Virus record (IMG/VR): IMGVR_UViG_3300026197_000006
Span: 1-32,808 of that record
Length of the DNA stretch: 32,808 bases
Reading direction: 5' to 3' (one strand)
DNA from: a virus
How positions within the stretch are numbered: the stretch's first letter is position 1; every line of letters starts with the position of its first letter. A program made the translations under genes and the position numbers. Of the stretch, positions 23,901 through 27,324 are shown piece after piece. Below the pieces are notes generated by a model. The model searched no databases. It had not been told where the DNA came from and saw nothing but the letters and a program-made list of their open reading frames with translations.

Positions 23901-25943
23901 TAAGCAAATAGATTATTTACTAGAAAAGAAACATCACTTAGAGCAACTAGGTATGAAGTGTTCAATAGACACTTACACAGATAGAAAAGGATATGGCATA
24001 TGTCAACTACGAACCAAACATTCTCATATTGTCACAAGAATACGAGAATTATTATATCCAGATGGTTGTAAGACTATCAAGAATATAATAGAGAAGTTTG
24101 ATGAAGAGTCGTTGGCATGGCTATTCCAAGATGATGGAGGAAGAGAACATCGAAAATGGAGTTATTACAAAGGCACAAGACGCGAAGTAATACCGTATAT
24201 TAATGCTTTTGTACTACACGTTTGTACATTCTCTTCAGAAGATTGTCAACTGTTGCAAGATAAACTATTGGACATGGGAATAGAGGCTCGGACTAGACTT
24301 AGAAAAGGTTATCATACGATGATCGTGTCTAAAGTGGAATCAAAGAAACGATTCGAAAGAATCGTAAAACCAAGACTCCATAAAAGCATGTCATATAAGA
24401 TAGACTTTCCAGTTTCTAGTCAAGGATTACTTACACCGTAACTTGGAAGGACCGAGAGGTCCAACAGGGGCGAACCGAAAGGACGCTGAACGACTGAGTG
24501 ATGAGGGGCGGTTGCAGCCGCTAAGCGACAGTCTGACCACCGGGATAATCTAATTGAAACCGGTGAGCCAAGCAGAAATGACTTGGCCCTCGAAAGAGAG
24601 TAACAATTTGTATCGGTAGATGACATCAAGAGTGGTGTCGCGACCTAGTGATAGGTCGAAAAATTAACTCAGTGAATTGCTGGGACCCTCTAAACGGTAG
24701 TAAAACTACAGCGTAACTGGTAACGGTAAGCGCGAAAGTGTGAAAATTTACTACTTGACGAGATATCAGCATCCAAGGGTCCTCGGTAATAGAGGATCAA
24801 GGTTCGGAGGTCAGTCTCCGAGAAATACTATTAAGCGACGGTAAGGAGCATTTATGAATCCTGAAGTAACATTAACGCAAGAACAGAGACAAAGAATATT
24901 AGGAATACTAATAGGTGATGGTTTTGTCAGCAAAGCAAGACATTCTATCGGTGGTTCTCAAATTGTATTGAGACATTCAACTAAACAGTTAGAATATCTT
25001 AAATATAAGATACACCTATTAGAGAATATTGGTATTAGAATGAGTGAACCAAAAAAATGGACAACAAAACTAGCCAATGGTAAAACATATTCAGTATATC
25101 AAAGTCAGAGTAATTTTCTAAAATGTCTCGAACGTATTAGACGTATGTTATATCCTTATGGGAAGAAAACAATTCGTACTTCTATAGTTCAAAATATGAC
25201 ATGTGAAAATCTGGCAATTCTAGTTCTTGATGATGGTTCAATACAACAATCATCAAGTAGTGGAGTTCCAAAATACTCAGGTATACGAATAGCTACAGAT
25301 TGTTTTTCAATACCAGAACACGAGGTATTGATTAAGCATTTACGTAAAAGATTTGGCATTGTTGCTAATATCAACTATAAAAAACAAAAACCATATCTTT
25401 ATATTGGTATTATAGACTCATTTAGATTAGTAGCAATATGTAAAGAAGTACTAATGAAAATCCCGTCTCTTGCGTATAAATGGAGAGCTTTTTATATTAA
25501 TAGTACGGAGACAAGAGTGCTGAGCAACTCTGAATCTCTATCAGATCGCGAAATAGTAACGCGCCTTTTTCTGTTGCATATATTGCAGCCGAATATGGAC
25601 AGAAATCTGAATAGAGAAGTCATCTTGAAATATTATGCGTCGATTGAAAACTTCAATAGAGCACTAAGAATTTCAAAAGCAAGACTAAGAGTTGAAGATA
25701 TGACCCATTGAATAAAATTCAAGCACTAACGAGGAACAATCAACATTTGTTGCTCGCCATGTAACTGCATGGGCACCTATAGCGAACGAACCTGGCGGAG
25801 AAAACGCAGGTCAGTTTTATACTGGTGCTGGTCAACCTGCTCCTGGTGAAAAAGGCGTCAAACCCTTTGAAGCAACTGGAGTAGTTGAAAACTATGCAGA
25901 CTGGCTCGGAATAGAAAACCTGGAAGCTGGACAAGGTACTTAA
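14844..25943 (+). CDS. Tail tube protein, interrupted by ten group I introns (11 exons)
   Basis: Exons: 14844-14954, 15419-15431, 16552-16557, 17633-17655, 18809-18817, 19828-20083, 21345-21352, 22103-22146, 23148-23167, 24611-24626, 25724-25943. Joined they give 726 nt, a 241-aa protein with one stop. The reading follows the conserved tail tube plan: MATAYSSFSG, SYSITREKA, PIYTFGSNPRSFSRGKR, GIAGSM, LTAQNEYG, GVEILNEGGG, SVDDI, STFVARHVTAWAPI. This subunit forms the inner tube around which the sheath contracts. The start has a TAGGAGG ribosome site. Eight of ten 5' sites have the U.G pair of P1, and P10 matches are visible for introns 2, 7, 8, 9 and 10. The end of exon 6 is uncertain (20083 or 20086; the latter adds one Ser), and exon 7/8 has a one-base ambiguity that does not alter the mRNA. 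Splicing is inferred. Confidence 0.88.
14955..15418 (+). ncRNA. Group I intron 1
   Basis: This 464-nt intron has an 8-bp P1 between the exon end AAAAGGCT and the guide GGCCTTTT (15169-15176). A 214-nt P1 loop holds a remnant endonuclease ORF. The core follows: P7 strands AGACTA (15285-15290) and TAGTC (15404-15408, within the S-type element ACATAGTCC). It ends in G directly before exon 2 (CCAATTTACACAT). After removal the frame reads ...REKA-PIYT. Confidence 0.85.
15034..15162 (+). pseudogene. Remnant of an intron endonuclease: N-terminal Myb-like domain only
   Basis: GTG start with an AAGGAG ribosome site 7 nt upstream; 42 codons (begins STKRKTWSAEDTRYLKANYC) and then a stop. The TWSAEDTRYLKANY...SLTIKEVAENLNRTYQRL pattern is a Myb/SANT-like helix-turn-helix, the same kind of domain found at the N-terminus of the endonuclease in intron 4. 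No nuclease domain follows, so the gene appears to have lost its catalytic part while the intron kept its splicing core. Confidence 0.6.
15432..16551 (+). ncRNA. Group I intron 2
   Basis: P1 pairs exon end ACACAT with GTGTGT (15443-15448), ending in U.G. Directly upstream of that guide, ACCGA (15438-15442) is complementary to TCGGT, the start of the 6-nt exon 3 (P10). The P4-P6 region starts at ATCGGTGAACC (about 15485) and P7 is AGACT (15543-15547) with AGTC (16541-16544) in AAGATATAGTCC. The endonuclease gene lies in the loop between the two P7 strands. The last base is G16551. Confidence 0.9.
15608..16534 (+). CDS. LAGLIDADG homing endonuclease (intron 2)
   Basis: A 308-aa single-chain LAGLIDADG nuclease, which would cut intronless tail tube alleles to spread the intron. 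The first helix motif is AFGFTAADGS (residues ~19-28) and the second is LRGLIDGDGC (about residues 118-127), each with the terminal acidic residue that binds metal. Both repeats are followed by the expected strand-helix content. The TAAGGAT ribosome site lies 8 nt before the ATG. The stop codon TGA overlaps the conserved S element of the intron (GGTGAAGATATAGTCC), a common economy in intron ORFs. It looks intact. Confidence 0.88.
   Translation: MGKYNINCSPDINNPKMSWAFGFTAADGSLVKTNRTRDPNIISYTLNAKDADVLYKIKHIFQLDHPVKFYTNNQGKDTVYLRFTDNRYEHLLFSKDQLNIKNAFPQSFINNNTRHYLRGLIDGDGCLHHRKRGGFMIVFINENEEIVKNFSYCVAKYLGLSFKIPKLVEKDHIWRIQYESRSARILAWWLYHGEIDEMSLQRKRDSYQSMVNPLNNNLDQFFDAFFGKELRYIPKRKNNGLIVPIPMNNHANSLNICKGIQNVCSAYNVKSIPLPVNKGNVKYYIPYFPKEYVSSIKMLRPFKYLLEG
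16558..17632 (+). ncRNA. Group I intron 3
   Basis: P1 uses the entire 6-nt exon 3 (TCGGTT) paired with GGCCGA (16568-16573), ending in U.G. The Q-like element AAATCAGGGAACC is near 16588, P7 is AGACT (16647-16651) with AGTC in AAGATATAGTCC (17611-17622), and the endonuclease gene lies between them. The last base is G17632, before exon 4 (CAAATCCACG...). After splicing the frame reads YTF-GSNPRSFSR. Confidence 0.88.
16733..17611 (+). CDS. LAGLIDADG endonuclease, organellar-intron-like type (intron 3)
   Basis: A 292-aa protein with the motifs IGTLLGDSWL (residues ~13-22) and IMWYFDDGSF (about 116-125). These 'LLGD'/'WYFDDG' forms are typical of the LAGLIDADG subfamily common in organellar introns, and differ from the 'IDGDG' form in introns 2, 4, 7 and 8. 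The C-terminus ends with KAIRRVFGSMNAALIYSNLP, which resembles the small DNA-binding homing-endonuclease-associated repeat. The AGGAG ribosome site lies 8 nt before the ATG; the TGA stop overlaps the start of the intron S element. It appears intact, and a different evolutionary source from its neighbours is likely. Confidence 0.85.
   Translation: MKTISKELIGTSIGTLLGDSWLEKYALSCEHSKQDSEYIHWKKDIFDQLSGRKCALYNRVGRTKTINNIETTSCDSIQLKLLYRDLVKLLVPLMYNADNKKTITNKALNLITPFGFIMWYFDDGSFNYSQISSSIYTNGFTIYEHKLLKKWLLDKYNINANIVNKSNSKCLYFKRKDTLKLLAFIESNCKNIPICMRRKIPIEWKNIHYNSNYKWNRISYKLSDYDAKKKIKENLLNYHKNVDNTNIDKNTYFNIIGYKNWNDSYSISKAIRRVFGSMNAALIYSNLPTNIC
17656..18808 (+). ncRNA. Group I intron 4
   Basis: P1 pairs exon end GTCGT with GCGAC (17665-17669; U.G). 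The P4-P6 region is ACGGTGAAACC (from 17706) to GGCAATACCGT (about 17760). P7 is CAGACT (17785-17790) with AGTC in AAGATATAGTCG (18751-18762). A P9 hairpin CCGTTAGAAATAACGG follows, and the intron ends in G18808 before the 9-nt exon 5. Confidence 0.87.
17805..18725 (+). CDS. Myb-like/LAGLIDADG endonuclease (intron 4)
   Basis: A 306-aa protein. Residues ~8-60 form a Myb/SANT-like DNA-binding region (WSVSEDKVIKMYYG ... QWTSEELNILKNSY). The LAGLIDADG motifs are ILGFIAADGY (about residues 115-124) and IRGYFDGDGH (about 207-216). I chose the ATG at 17805 because an ACAGGAG ribosome site precedes it. An in-frame TTG start at 17736 would only translate the P4-P7 core of the intron. The ORF sits between the two P7 strands. 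It appears intact; the combination of a helix-turn-helix and a LAGLIDADG core probably sharpens target choice. Confidence 0.85.
   Translation: MANQHSCGWSVSEDKVIKMYYGSKTYADISKLLKNRSKQAVKNRCKVLGLQSSKKQWTSEELNILKNSYANNPHICELLPRWNWESIKRQANNIGLKVKYGTYKFNHMFFNKLTEKSAYILGFIAADGYLNINANRIEIGLQNKDRNHLISIANAMEYNGPIYEKPKSKSVRLQIASTKLLEDVIELLGVRNNKSLTLKSADIPNILMPHFIRGYFDGDGHISGSSKRIVFLGTEEFLEWIDVYIHKTLNTSKRKCPKKKGHENVYYIGYYGTDYSKVCNLIYNGATIYLNRKYQRYVNLCRSVKR
18818..19827 (+). ncRNA. Group I intron 5
   Basis: P1 pairs exon end GCGT with GCGC (18827-18830; U.G). P7 is GACT (19717-19720) with AGTC (19796-19799), with hairpins between them and a P9 hairpin CACTTGGTGACAAGTG afterwards. The endonuclease gene lies upstream of the P7 5' strand, unlike introns 2-4. 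The last base is G19827. Splicing restores GKR-GIAGSM. Confidence 0.8.
18883..19695 (+). CDS. PD-(D/E)XK (Vsr-like) homing endonuclease (intron 5)
   Basis: A 270-aa protein with two N-terminal homing-endonuclease-associated repeats (ERIFGSWNEALRAAGFPV and ERHFGSFNNALKRANVPV), small helical DNA-binding units. The nuclease domain follows: DGHKCDSIAESIIDNWLYEH (helix with Glu), then MQCDFYLPDN (Asp) and VYIEYFG (Glu), the E...D...E layout of PD-(D/E)XK enzymes related to the Vsr-like EDxHD homing endonucleases such as I-Bth0305I. The His-Asp pair of that subfamily is not obvious, so I keep the broader name. The GGAGG ribosome site is good. It is a clear paralogue of the intron 6 enzyme. Confidence 0.8.
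   Translation: MRKLSPRNQHLLPKSATEQEWKELLISLMRECAEKNDKLSYNLFRDFIPNRNLARSCERIFGSWNEALRAAGFPVKKRWRINDTYILNSIKKCYNENGYVTYSMLEDTKKCGVSVTTIERHFGSFNNALKRANVPVHRSAGYFAHPRVAKDGHKCDSIAESIIDNWLYEHKVKHYIHYEYPHDDMFNNGFNNHMQCDFYLPDNNVYIEYFGMSSINAKTAKYRAIRKRYRTTITRKMALCNKLNISLICIYHNDLRNLDKCLKQLKTPSI
19828..20083 (+). CDS. Tail tube exon 6 (the longest)
   Basis: It encodes GIAGSMITTIFDRSSLYQLI through DQIMPPNSLELT plus the first base of the next codon. An in-frame stop follows at 20086-20088 if unspliced. The 3' end is either G20083 (gives LTA-QNEYG) or T20086 (gives LTAS-QNEYG, with the usual terminal U); I could not find a convincing P1 for either. Confidence 0.85.
20106..20135 (+). promoter_or_regulatory. 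Consensus promoter inside intron 6
   Basis: TTGACA (20106-20111), 18 nt, then TATAAT (20130-20135) preceded by TG. Both hexamers are perfect. It points at the endonuclease gene starting at 20154, whose AAGGA ribosome site lies at 20142-20146, close to the predicted start of transcription. Confidence 0.7.
20154..21128 (+). CDS. PD-(D/E)XK (Vsr-like) homing endonuclease (intron 6)
   Basis: A 324-aa protein of the same family as the intron 5 enzyme, but with more N-terminal repeats: FMKKRFGNWNEFIIKSGYKP, then LKTFGTWNGYRKACGK, then LRFGNWQAAITKCGL. The nuclease part is DGHMCDSMGEAIVDNWLYHN, CTCDFVANGYWIEFTE, again with the E...D...E order expected for a PD-(D/E)XK fold. The His after the Gly-rich turn and the CDS triad are shared with the intron 5 enzyme. 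It has its own consensus promoter and an AAGGA ribosome site. It appears intact. It would act on the intronless tail tube site in the second conserved block. Confidence 0.8.
   Translation: MNDVRNKADKWFFEKLNDYVRTNGVLPSRIQFADSLQLTIAMFDRFMKKRFGNWNEFIIKSGYKPPKRFIVNDKDKQEMIEQFVQFESEYGYEPQLRSFRAKDGYKWTKQIILKTFGTWNGYRKACGKTECNRGSMSIFRDDKKLLSELKETCLRLDTTDSNVVCDHLLGSKYLYQLRFGNWQAAITKCGLKHMLCKTVGNRTKAEDGHMCDSMGEAIVDNWLYHNNIDHDVHVSYPGKNRCTCDFVANGYWIEFTEAKLNSSITKSYTDRLNRKIKIAKHFHLNIVIIDRREHIDIVLRDLFLKKDGHQEEIPGCKLSEFKEG
21353..22102 (+). ncRNA. Group I intron 7
   Basis: P1 pairs exon end GAAT with GTTC (21360-21363; U.G). ATTC just upstream (21356-21359) pairs with GAAT, the start of exon 8 (P10). The P2 hairpin CCATAGCGTAAGTTATGG follows, then ATCGGTGAAACC (P4) and P7 AGACT (21475-21479) with AGTC (22071-22074). 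The splice sites may shift by one base (21354-22103), which would put a G at the intron end; the mRNA is the same. Splicing gives QNEYGLAAW. Confidence 0.82.
21492..22072 (+). pseudogene. Decayed LAGLIDADG endonuclease (intron 7)
   Basis: A GTG at 21492 with an AAGGAG site starts a frame that ends after 24 codons. The nuclease frame continues in another phase and reads FFHYLRGLIDGDGSIG from about 21539, then runs 169 codons from TTG 21563 to a TAG that lies within the intron's S element. Only the second LAGLIDADG motif remains; the first half of the enzyme is missing and the two pieces are out of frame, so a deletion is likely. The C-terminal homing-endonuclease-associated repeat (VYKYFGSFNNLIRLAGY) is preserved. 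Probably not an active enzyme, though a short TTG-started protein is possible. Confidence 0.65.
22147..23147 (+). ncRNA. Group I intron 8
   Basis: P1 pairs exon end GAGAT with GTCTC (22157-22161; U.G). TTAAG (22152-22156), immediately upstream, is the exact complement of CTTAA, the start of exon 9 (P10). P7 is AGACT (22296-22300) with AGTC (23110-23113). A P9 hairpin CTATTCAGTAATGGATAG follows and the last base is G23147. Splicing gives GVEI-LNEGGG. Confidence 0.88.
22238..23104 (+). CDS. LAGLIDADG endonuclease with a zinc-ribbon tail (intron 8)
   Basis: A 288-aa protein. The LAGLIDADG motifs are VLGFTATDGY (residues ~42-51) and IRGIMDGDGC (about 161-170). The C-terminus carries four cysteines in CNVCGKPF ... 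CKQCKKK, a probable zinc ribbon that would add DNA contact. The AGGAGG ribosome site lies 10 nt before the ATG. The first ~25 codons overlap the P4-P7 part of the intron core (to about 22300), so these bases serve both protein and RNA structure. The stop codon TAA overlaps the S element (TTTAAGATATAGTCC). It appears intact. Confidence 0.87.
   Translation: MNELISSEGHLQKEGKPRSETKCYRTYSVNTDFFKIWSHEMAYVLGFTATDGYVRVNNNAITKPNGSIIKQKGIYQITWSVTDLEVLEYIKKTTKAEHPIKERPISYYKKYKYKNVKKQWYITINSKEMVNDLALLGILPAKSKTIVLPDNYPNEFMSSYIRGIMDGDGCWSLDKAHKKQHPRAFITSGSKEYLTQIGNYLKKQIGIIPKIYTNKRGIHNLSYGGREVAALAYYIMQDNGFMIERKFKKMIETIKGYKQAKCNVCGKPFIHVAGLQKKCKQCKKKLKV
23263..23610 (+). CDS. Tail-tube-like protein encoded inside intron 9
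   Basis: A 115-aa protein with an AAGGA ribosome site 8 nt before the ATG. It is not a nuclease. GFKPGKSSVAGSIIL (residues ~36-50) aligns with SFSRGKRGIAGSMIT of the tube protein in which it lies. The end, SGSILDDDSDELKITYVATD, matches the tail tube pattern G-x-S-x-D-D ... x-x-T-[FY]-V-A-R-D. Sequence between these blocks also has the alternating strand pattern of a tube-type beta-barrel. It lies wholly in the P1 loop of the intron. It may be a small tube paralogue, tube initiator or cap; whether it enters virions is unknown. It was probably captured as intron cargo, since the downstream tube exons 10 and 11 follow it. Confidence 0.7.
   Translation: MINYTVNKTNRKSILGVSFSSTKEMFPKWKNKKLKGFKPGKSSVAGSIILDIKEGDINETLGDLQTNTAVIEYKLGNLMIVLNNIHIVNIGSGSILDDDSDELKITYVATDYSIS
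23659..23687 (+). promoter_or_regulatory. Promoter inside intron 9
   Basis: TTGACT (23659-23664), 17 nt, then TATAAT (23682-23687). It lies between the tail-tube-like ORF and the endonuclease gene, giving a predicted leader of about 100 nt that includes the guide sequence of the intron and a TCTCTC/GAGAGA hairpin just before the endonuclease ribosome site. Confidence 0.6.
23797..24441 (+). CDS. LAGLIDADG endonuclease (intron 9)
   Basis: A 214-aa compact enzyme. The motifs are ITDLAIGDGYI (residues ~7-17) and LAWLFQDDGG (about 107-116), the 'IGDG / LFxDDG' form shared with the intron 10 enzyme. Both also share KHSTKQIDYLLEKKHHLE-like and 'RxLLYPDGxKTI' segments, so the two are related. The AGGAG ribosome site lies 8 nt before the ATG. 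It ends shortly before the P7 core of intron 9. It appears intact and is short for a two-motif enzyme but within range. Confidence 0.85.
   Translation: MSIEKLITDLAIGDGYIQPGKSTNANACLVVKHSTKQIDYLLEKKHHLEQLGMKCSIDTYTDRKGYGICQLRTKHSHIVTRIRELLYPDGCKTIKNIIEKFDEESLAWLFQDDGGREHRKWSYYKGTRREVIPYINAFVLHVCTFSSEDCQLLQDKLLDMGIEARTRLRKGYHTMIVSKVESKKRFERIVKPRLHKSMSYKIDFPVSSQGLLTP
24627..25723 (+). ncRNA. Group I intron 10
   Basis: P1 pairs GACAT with GTGTC (24635-24639; U.G). AGTG (24631-24634), immediately upstream, pairs with CACT, the start of exon 11 (P10). The P2 hairpin CGACCTAGTGATAGGTCG follows, then a structured core to about 24840. P7 is GGTCA (24809-24813) with TGACC (25701-25705), a co-varied form of the usual GACT/AGTC. 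It ends in G25723. Splicing gives SVDDI-TNEEQSTFVAR. Confidence 0.85.
24854..25711 (+). CDS. LAGLIDADG endonuclease (intron 10)
   Basis: A 285-aa protein. The motifs are ILGILIGDGFV (residues ~15-25) and LAILVLDDGS (about 117-126). 'SKQL/TKQLEYLKYKIHLLEN' and 'RRMLYPYGKKTIR' are shared with the intron 9 enzyme. Unlike most of the other intron ORFs it does not stop at the S element: it is translated through AAGATATGACCC as ...EDMTH and ends 12 nt before the 3' splice site, so the 3' strand of P7 codes for protein. A TAAGGAG ribosome site lies 8 nt before the ATG. It appears intact. Confidence 0.85.
   Translation: MNPEVTLTQEQRQRILGILIGDGFVSKARHSIGGSQIVLRHSTKQLEYLKYKIHLLENIGIRMSEPKKWTTKLANGKTYSVYQSQSNFLKCLERIRRMLYPYGKKTIRTSIVQNMTCENLAILVLDDGSIQQSSSSGVPKYSGIRIATDCFSIPEHEVLIKHLRKRFGIVANINYKKQKPYLYIGIIDSFRLVAICKEVLMKIPSLAYKWRAFYINSTETRVLSNSESLSDREIVTRLFLLHILQPNMDRNLNREVILKYYASIENFNRALRISKARLRVEDMTH
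25724..25943 (+). CDS. Tail tube exon 11 (C-terminal)
   Basis: The exon starts with C completing ATC (Ile), then TNEEQSTFVARHVTAWAPI and a 47-residue Gly/Pro/Ala-rich tail ending ENLEAGQGT and TAA. STFVARHVT is the terminal strand of the tube fold. The tail beyond it is an extension specific to this protein. Confidence 0.88.
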
Positions 25944-25954
25944 TAAAAGTTAAA

Positions 25955-25986
25955 ATAGAGGTGGAATATTTATATTCCACCTCTAT
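25955..25986 (+). terminator. Inverted repeat after the tail tube gene, probable terminator
   Basis: ATAGAGGTGGAATAT and its exact reverse complement are separated by two T residues (25970-25971), 11 nt after the stop. No poly-U run follows, so it may instead stabilise the mRNA 3' end. It closes the tube transcription unit, as the hairpins do after the capsid and sheath genes. Confidence 0.6.
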
Positions 25987-26014
25987 CATCTAAATTACAT
26001 ACTATATATTTATA

Positions 26015-26023
26015 TGCTATAAT
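26015..26023 (+). promoter_or_regulatory. Extended -10 promoter just before the 426-aa gene
   Basis: TGCTATAAT is a perfect extended -10 element in the gap after the tube-gene hairpin; a -35 match is poor. Transcription would begin near 26030, only about 2 nt before the ATG at 26032, which has no ribosome site. This could give a leaderless mRNA. Confidence 0.5.
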
Positions 26024-26031
26024 TATACAAT

Positions 26032-27312
26032 ATGATAACCATATCTTTGAGAGAAATGCTAGATGCGGTCGGGTATTCTAATGCTTCAGACGCAGGAAAT
26101 AGACAAAGTGCTATAAAAAATCTGCTATCTATAGATTCAGTTAGATCAGCAATATCTTTGAAATTTAAATCTGACTATGCTTCAAATAGAATGGCTACTC
26201 TAACAGCTAATATATCTAATCAGGGATTTAAAAATGCTATAATATCTGCTTTTGATGAATTCATAGAAGCCGAGGAAAATGCTAAAAACAGAGAAACAAC
26301 TGGAACAGGGGATAATCCCGCAAAAGTCAACTTACAAACTCAGAAAATAGACCATCTAAAAGATTTACTCCTTAAACTTAGAAGTGATACCAAAAATAGC
26401 GTTGTCAACGATAGTACTGCTGCTGGTTCACAATTCGCATATAACGTGGACCAGTATAATATTACTTTAAGTTCACAAGAAGTTGGGTCATTATCTCAAC
26501 AAGAGTTAGGAATATTAGGTGCTCTGGATATTAAACCAGAAGTTATAACACCGAAACAAGCTATTTTCATGAGTGAAAATACTTCTAAATATAAAAACAC
26601 GAAATATCCAACTTATACTGGTGTTGATATGAGGACAATTTTTATTACTCCTCATATGATATCAAAGAATATCACAGTAAAAGTATTATCTTACTCTACT
26701 CATGCTGGACTAATACCGGTCAGTACACTGGGAAGGAAGAATCCTAAGGGATTTGCAGAGGGAGATGAAGCAATCGCAGGATCTATGATTGCTTCTATTA
26801 CCGTAAATGATCCTTTATTCGACATGCAGCCTTTAAATTATGGCGTAGAAGACTATGCCAAAAGAACAAGTGATATATGGCGTCCATATATACTACCAAG
26901 TCAATTTCCAAGATTTGATTTATTATTACTATTTACTAATGAAAAAGGATTCACGTCCGCTTTAACAATATTCGGAATAAAATTGACAGATACCGGTAGT
27001 ACCATATCAATGTCAGATGCGGAAATAGAAATCACCTACACATATACTGCATTAGATATTGCTCCTCTTCGTGGAGTAGCAGGAGAAACAGCCGACAATA
27101 GTGCACGAGAAGAATTTAACATAATGGAAAATAATGAATATTTAATGCGAAGAAAAATGGCATACGACGGTAAGAGTCAACATAGAAGTCAGTTTGAAAT
27201 AGCGTCTGTATATGGAAAAATAGACAGAAGATTAGAAGAAGTAGCGTATAACAATATGAGAATGAATGGTATGTCTATTGTTGATGTCTATAATTATAAG
27301 AAATTTGATTAA
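26032..27312 (+). CDS. Tail-tube-like protein, candidate tube initiator/baseplate protein
   Basis: A 426-aa protein directly after the tail tube gene. Residues ~1-180 are helical and acidic and unlike the tube. Residues ~195-355 contain a tube-like domain: TVKVLSYSTHAGLIPVSTLG, then GFAEGDEAIAGSMIASI (compare SFSRGKRGIAGSMIT), then ALTIFGIKLTDTGSTISMSD and EIEITYTYTALDI, which match the GVEI-LNEGGGLSVDDI ... TFVAR end of the tube protein. The C-terminal ~60 residues are helical. Gene position and the added domains suit a tail tube initiator that joins the tube to the baseplate hub. No Shine-Dalgarno site is seen. The fold similarity is seen in the sequence; the role is inferred. Confidence 0.75.
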   Translation: MITISLREMLDAVGYSNASDAGNRQSAIKNLLSIDSVRSAISLKFKSDYASNRMATLTANISNQGFKNAIISAFDEFIEAEENAKNRETTGTGDNPAKVNLQTQKIDHLKDLLLKLRSDTKNSVVNDSTAAGSQFAYNVDQYNITLSSQEVGSLSQQELGILGALDIKPEVITPKQAIFMSENTSKYKNTKYPTYTGVDMRTIFITPHMISKNITVKVLSYSTHAGLIPVSTLGRKNPKGFAEGDEAIAGSMIASITVNDPLFDMQPLNYGVEDYAKRTSDIWRPYILPSQFPRFDLLLLFTNEKGFTSALTIFGIKLTDTGSTISMSDAEIEITYTYTALDIAPLRGVAGETADNSAREEFNIMENNEYLMRRKMAYDGKSQHRSQFEIASVYGKIDRRLEEVAYNNMRMNGMSIVDVYNYKKFD

Positions 27313-27324
27313 ATAGAGGAAAAT

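Larger units (their letters stand above)
23168..24610 (+). ncRNA. Group I intron 9, carrying two ORFs
   Basis: P1 pairs the exon end GGTGGGT with GCTCACC (23718-23724): seven pairs ending in U.G. GATA (23714-23717), immediately upstream, is complementary to TATC, the start of exon 10 (P10). The P1 loop is 550 nt and contains the tail-tube-like ORF. A Q-like GTAGGGAAACTAA follows near 23748, then the endonuclease gene. P7 is GACTG (24492-24496) with CAGTC (24529-24533). It ends in G24610. Splicing gives GGGL-SVDDI. Confidence 0.85.

Noticed and set aside
24635-24665. GTGTCGCGACC near the start of intron 10 looked like a group II intron 5' end (GTGYG).
   Set aside because: There is no domain V/VI structure or reverse transcriptase. 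The intron has P1, P10 and P7 pairs of group I type, and a LAGLIDADG ORF.
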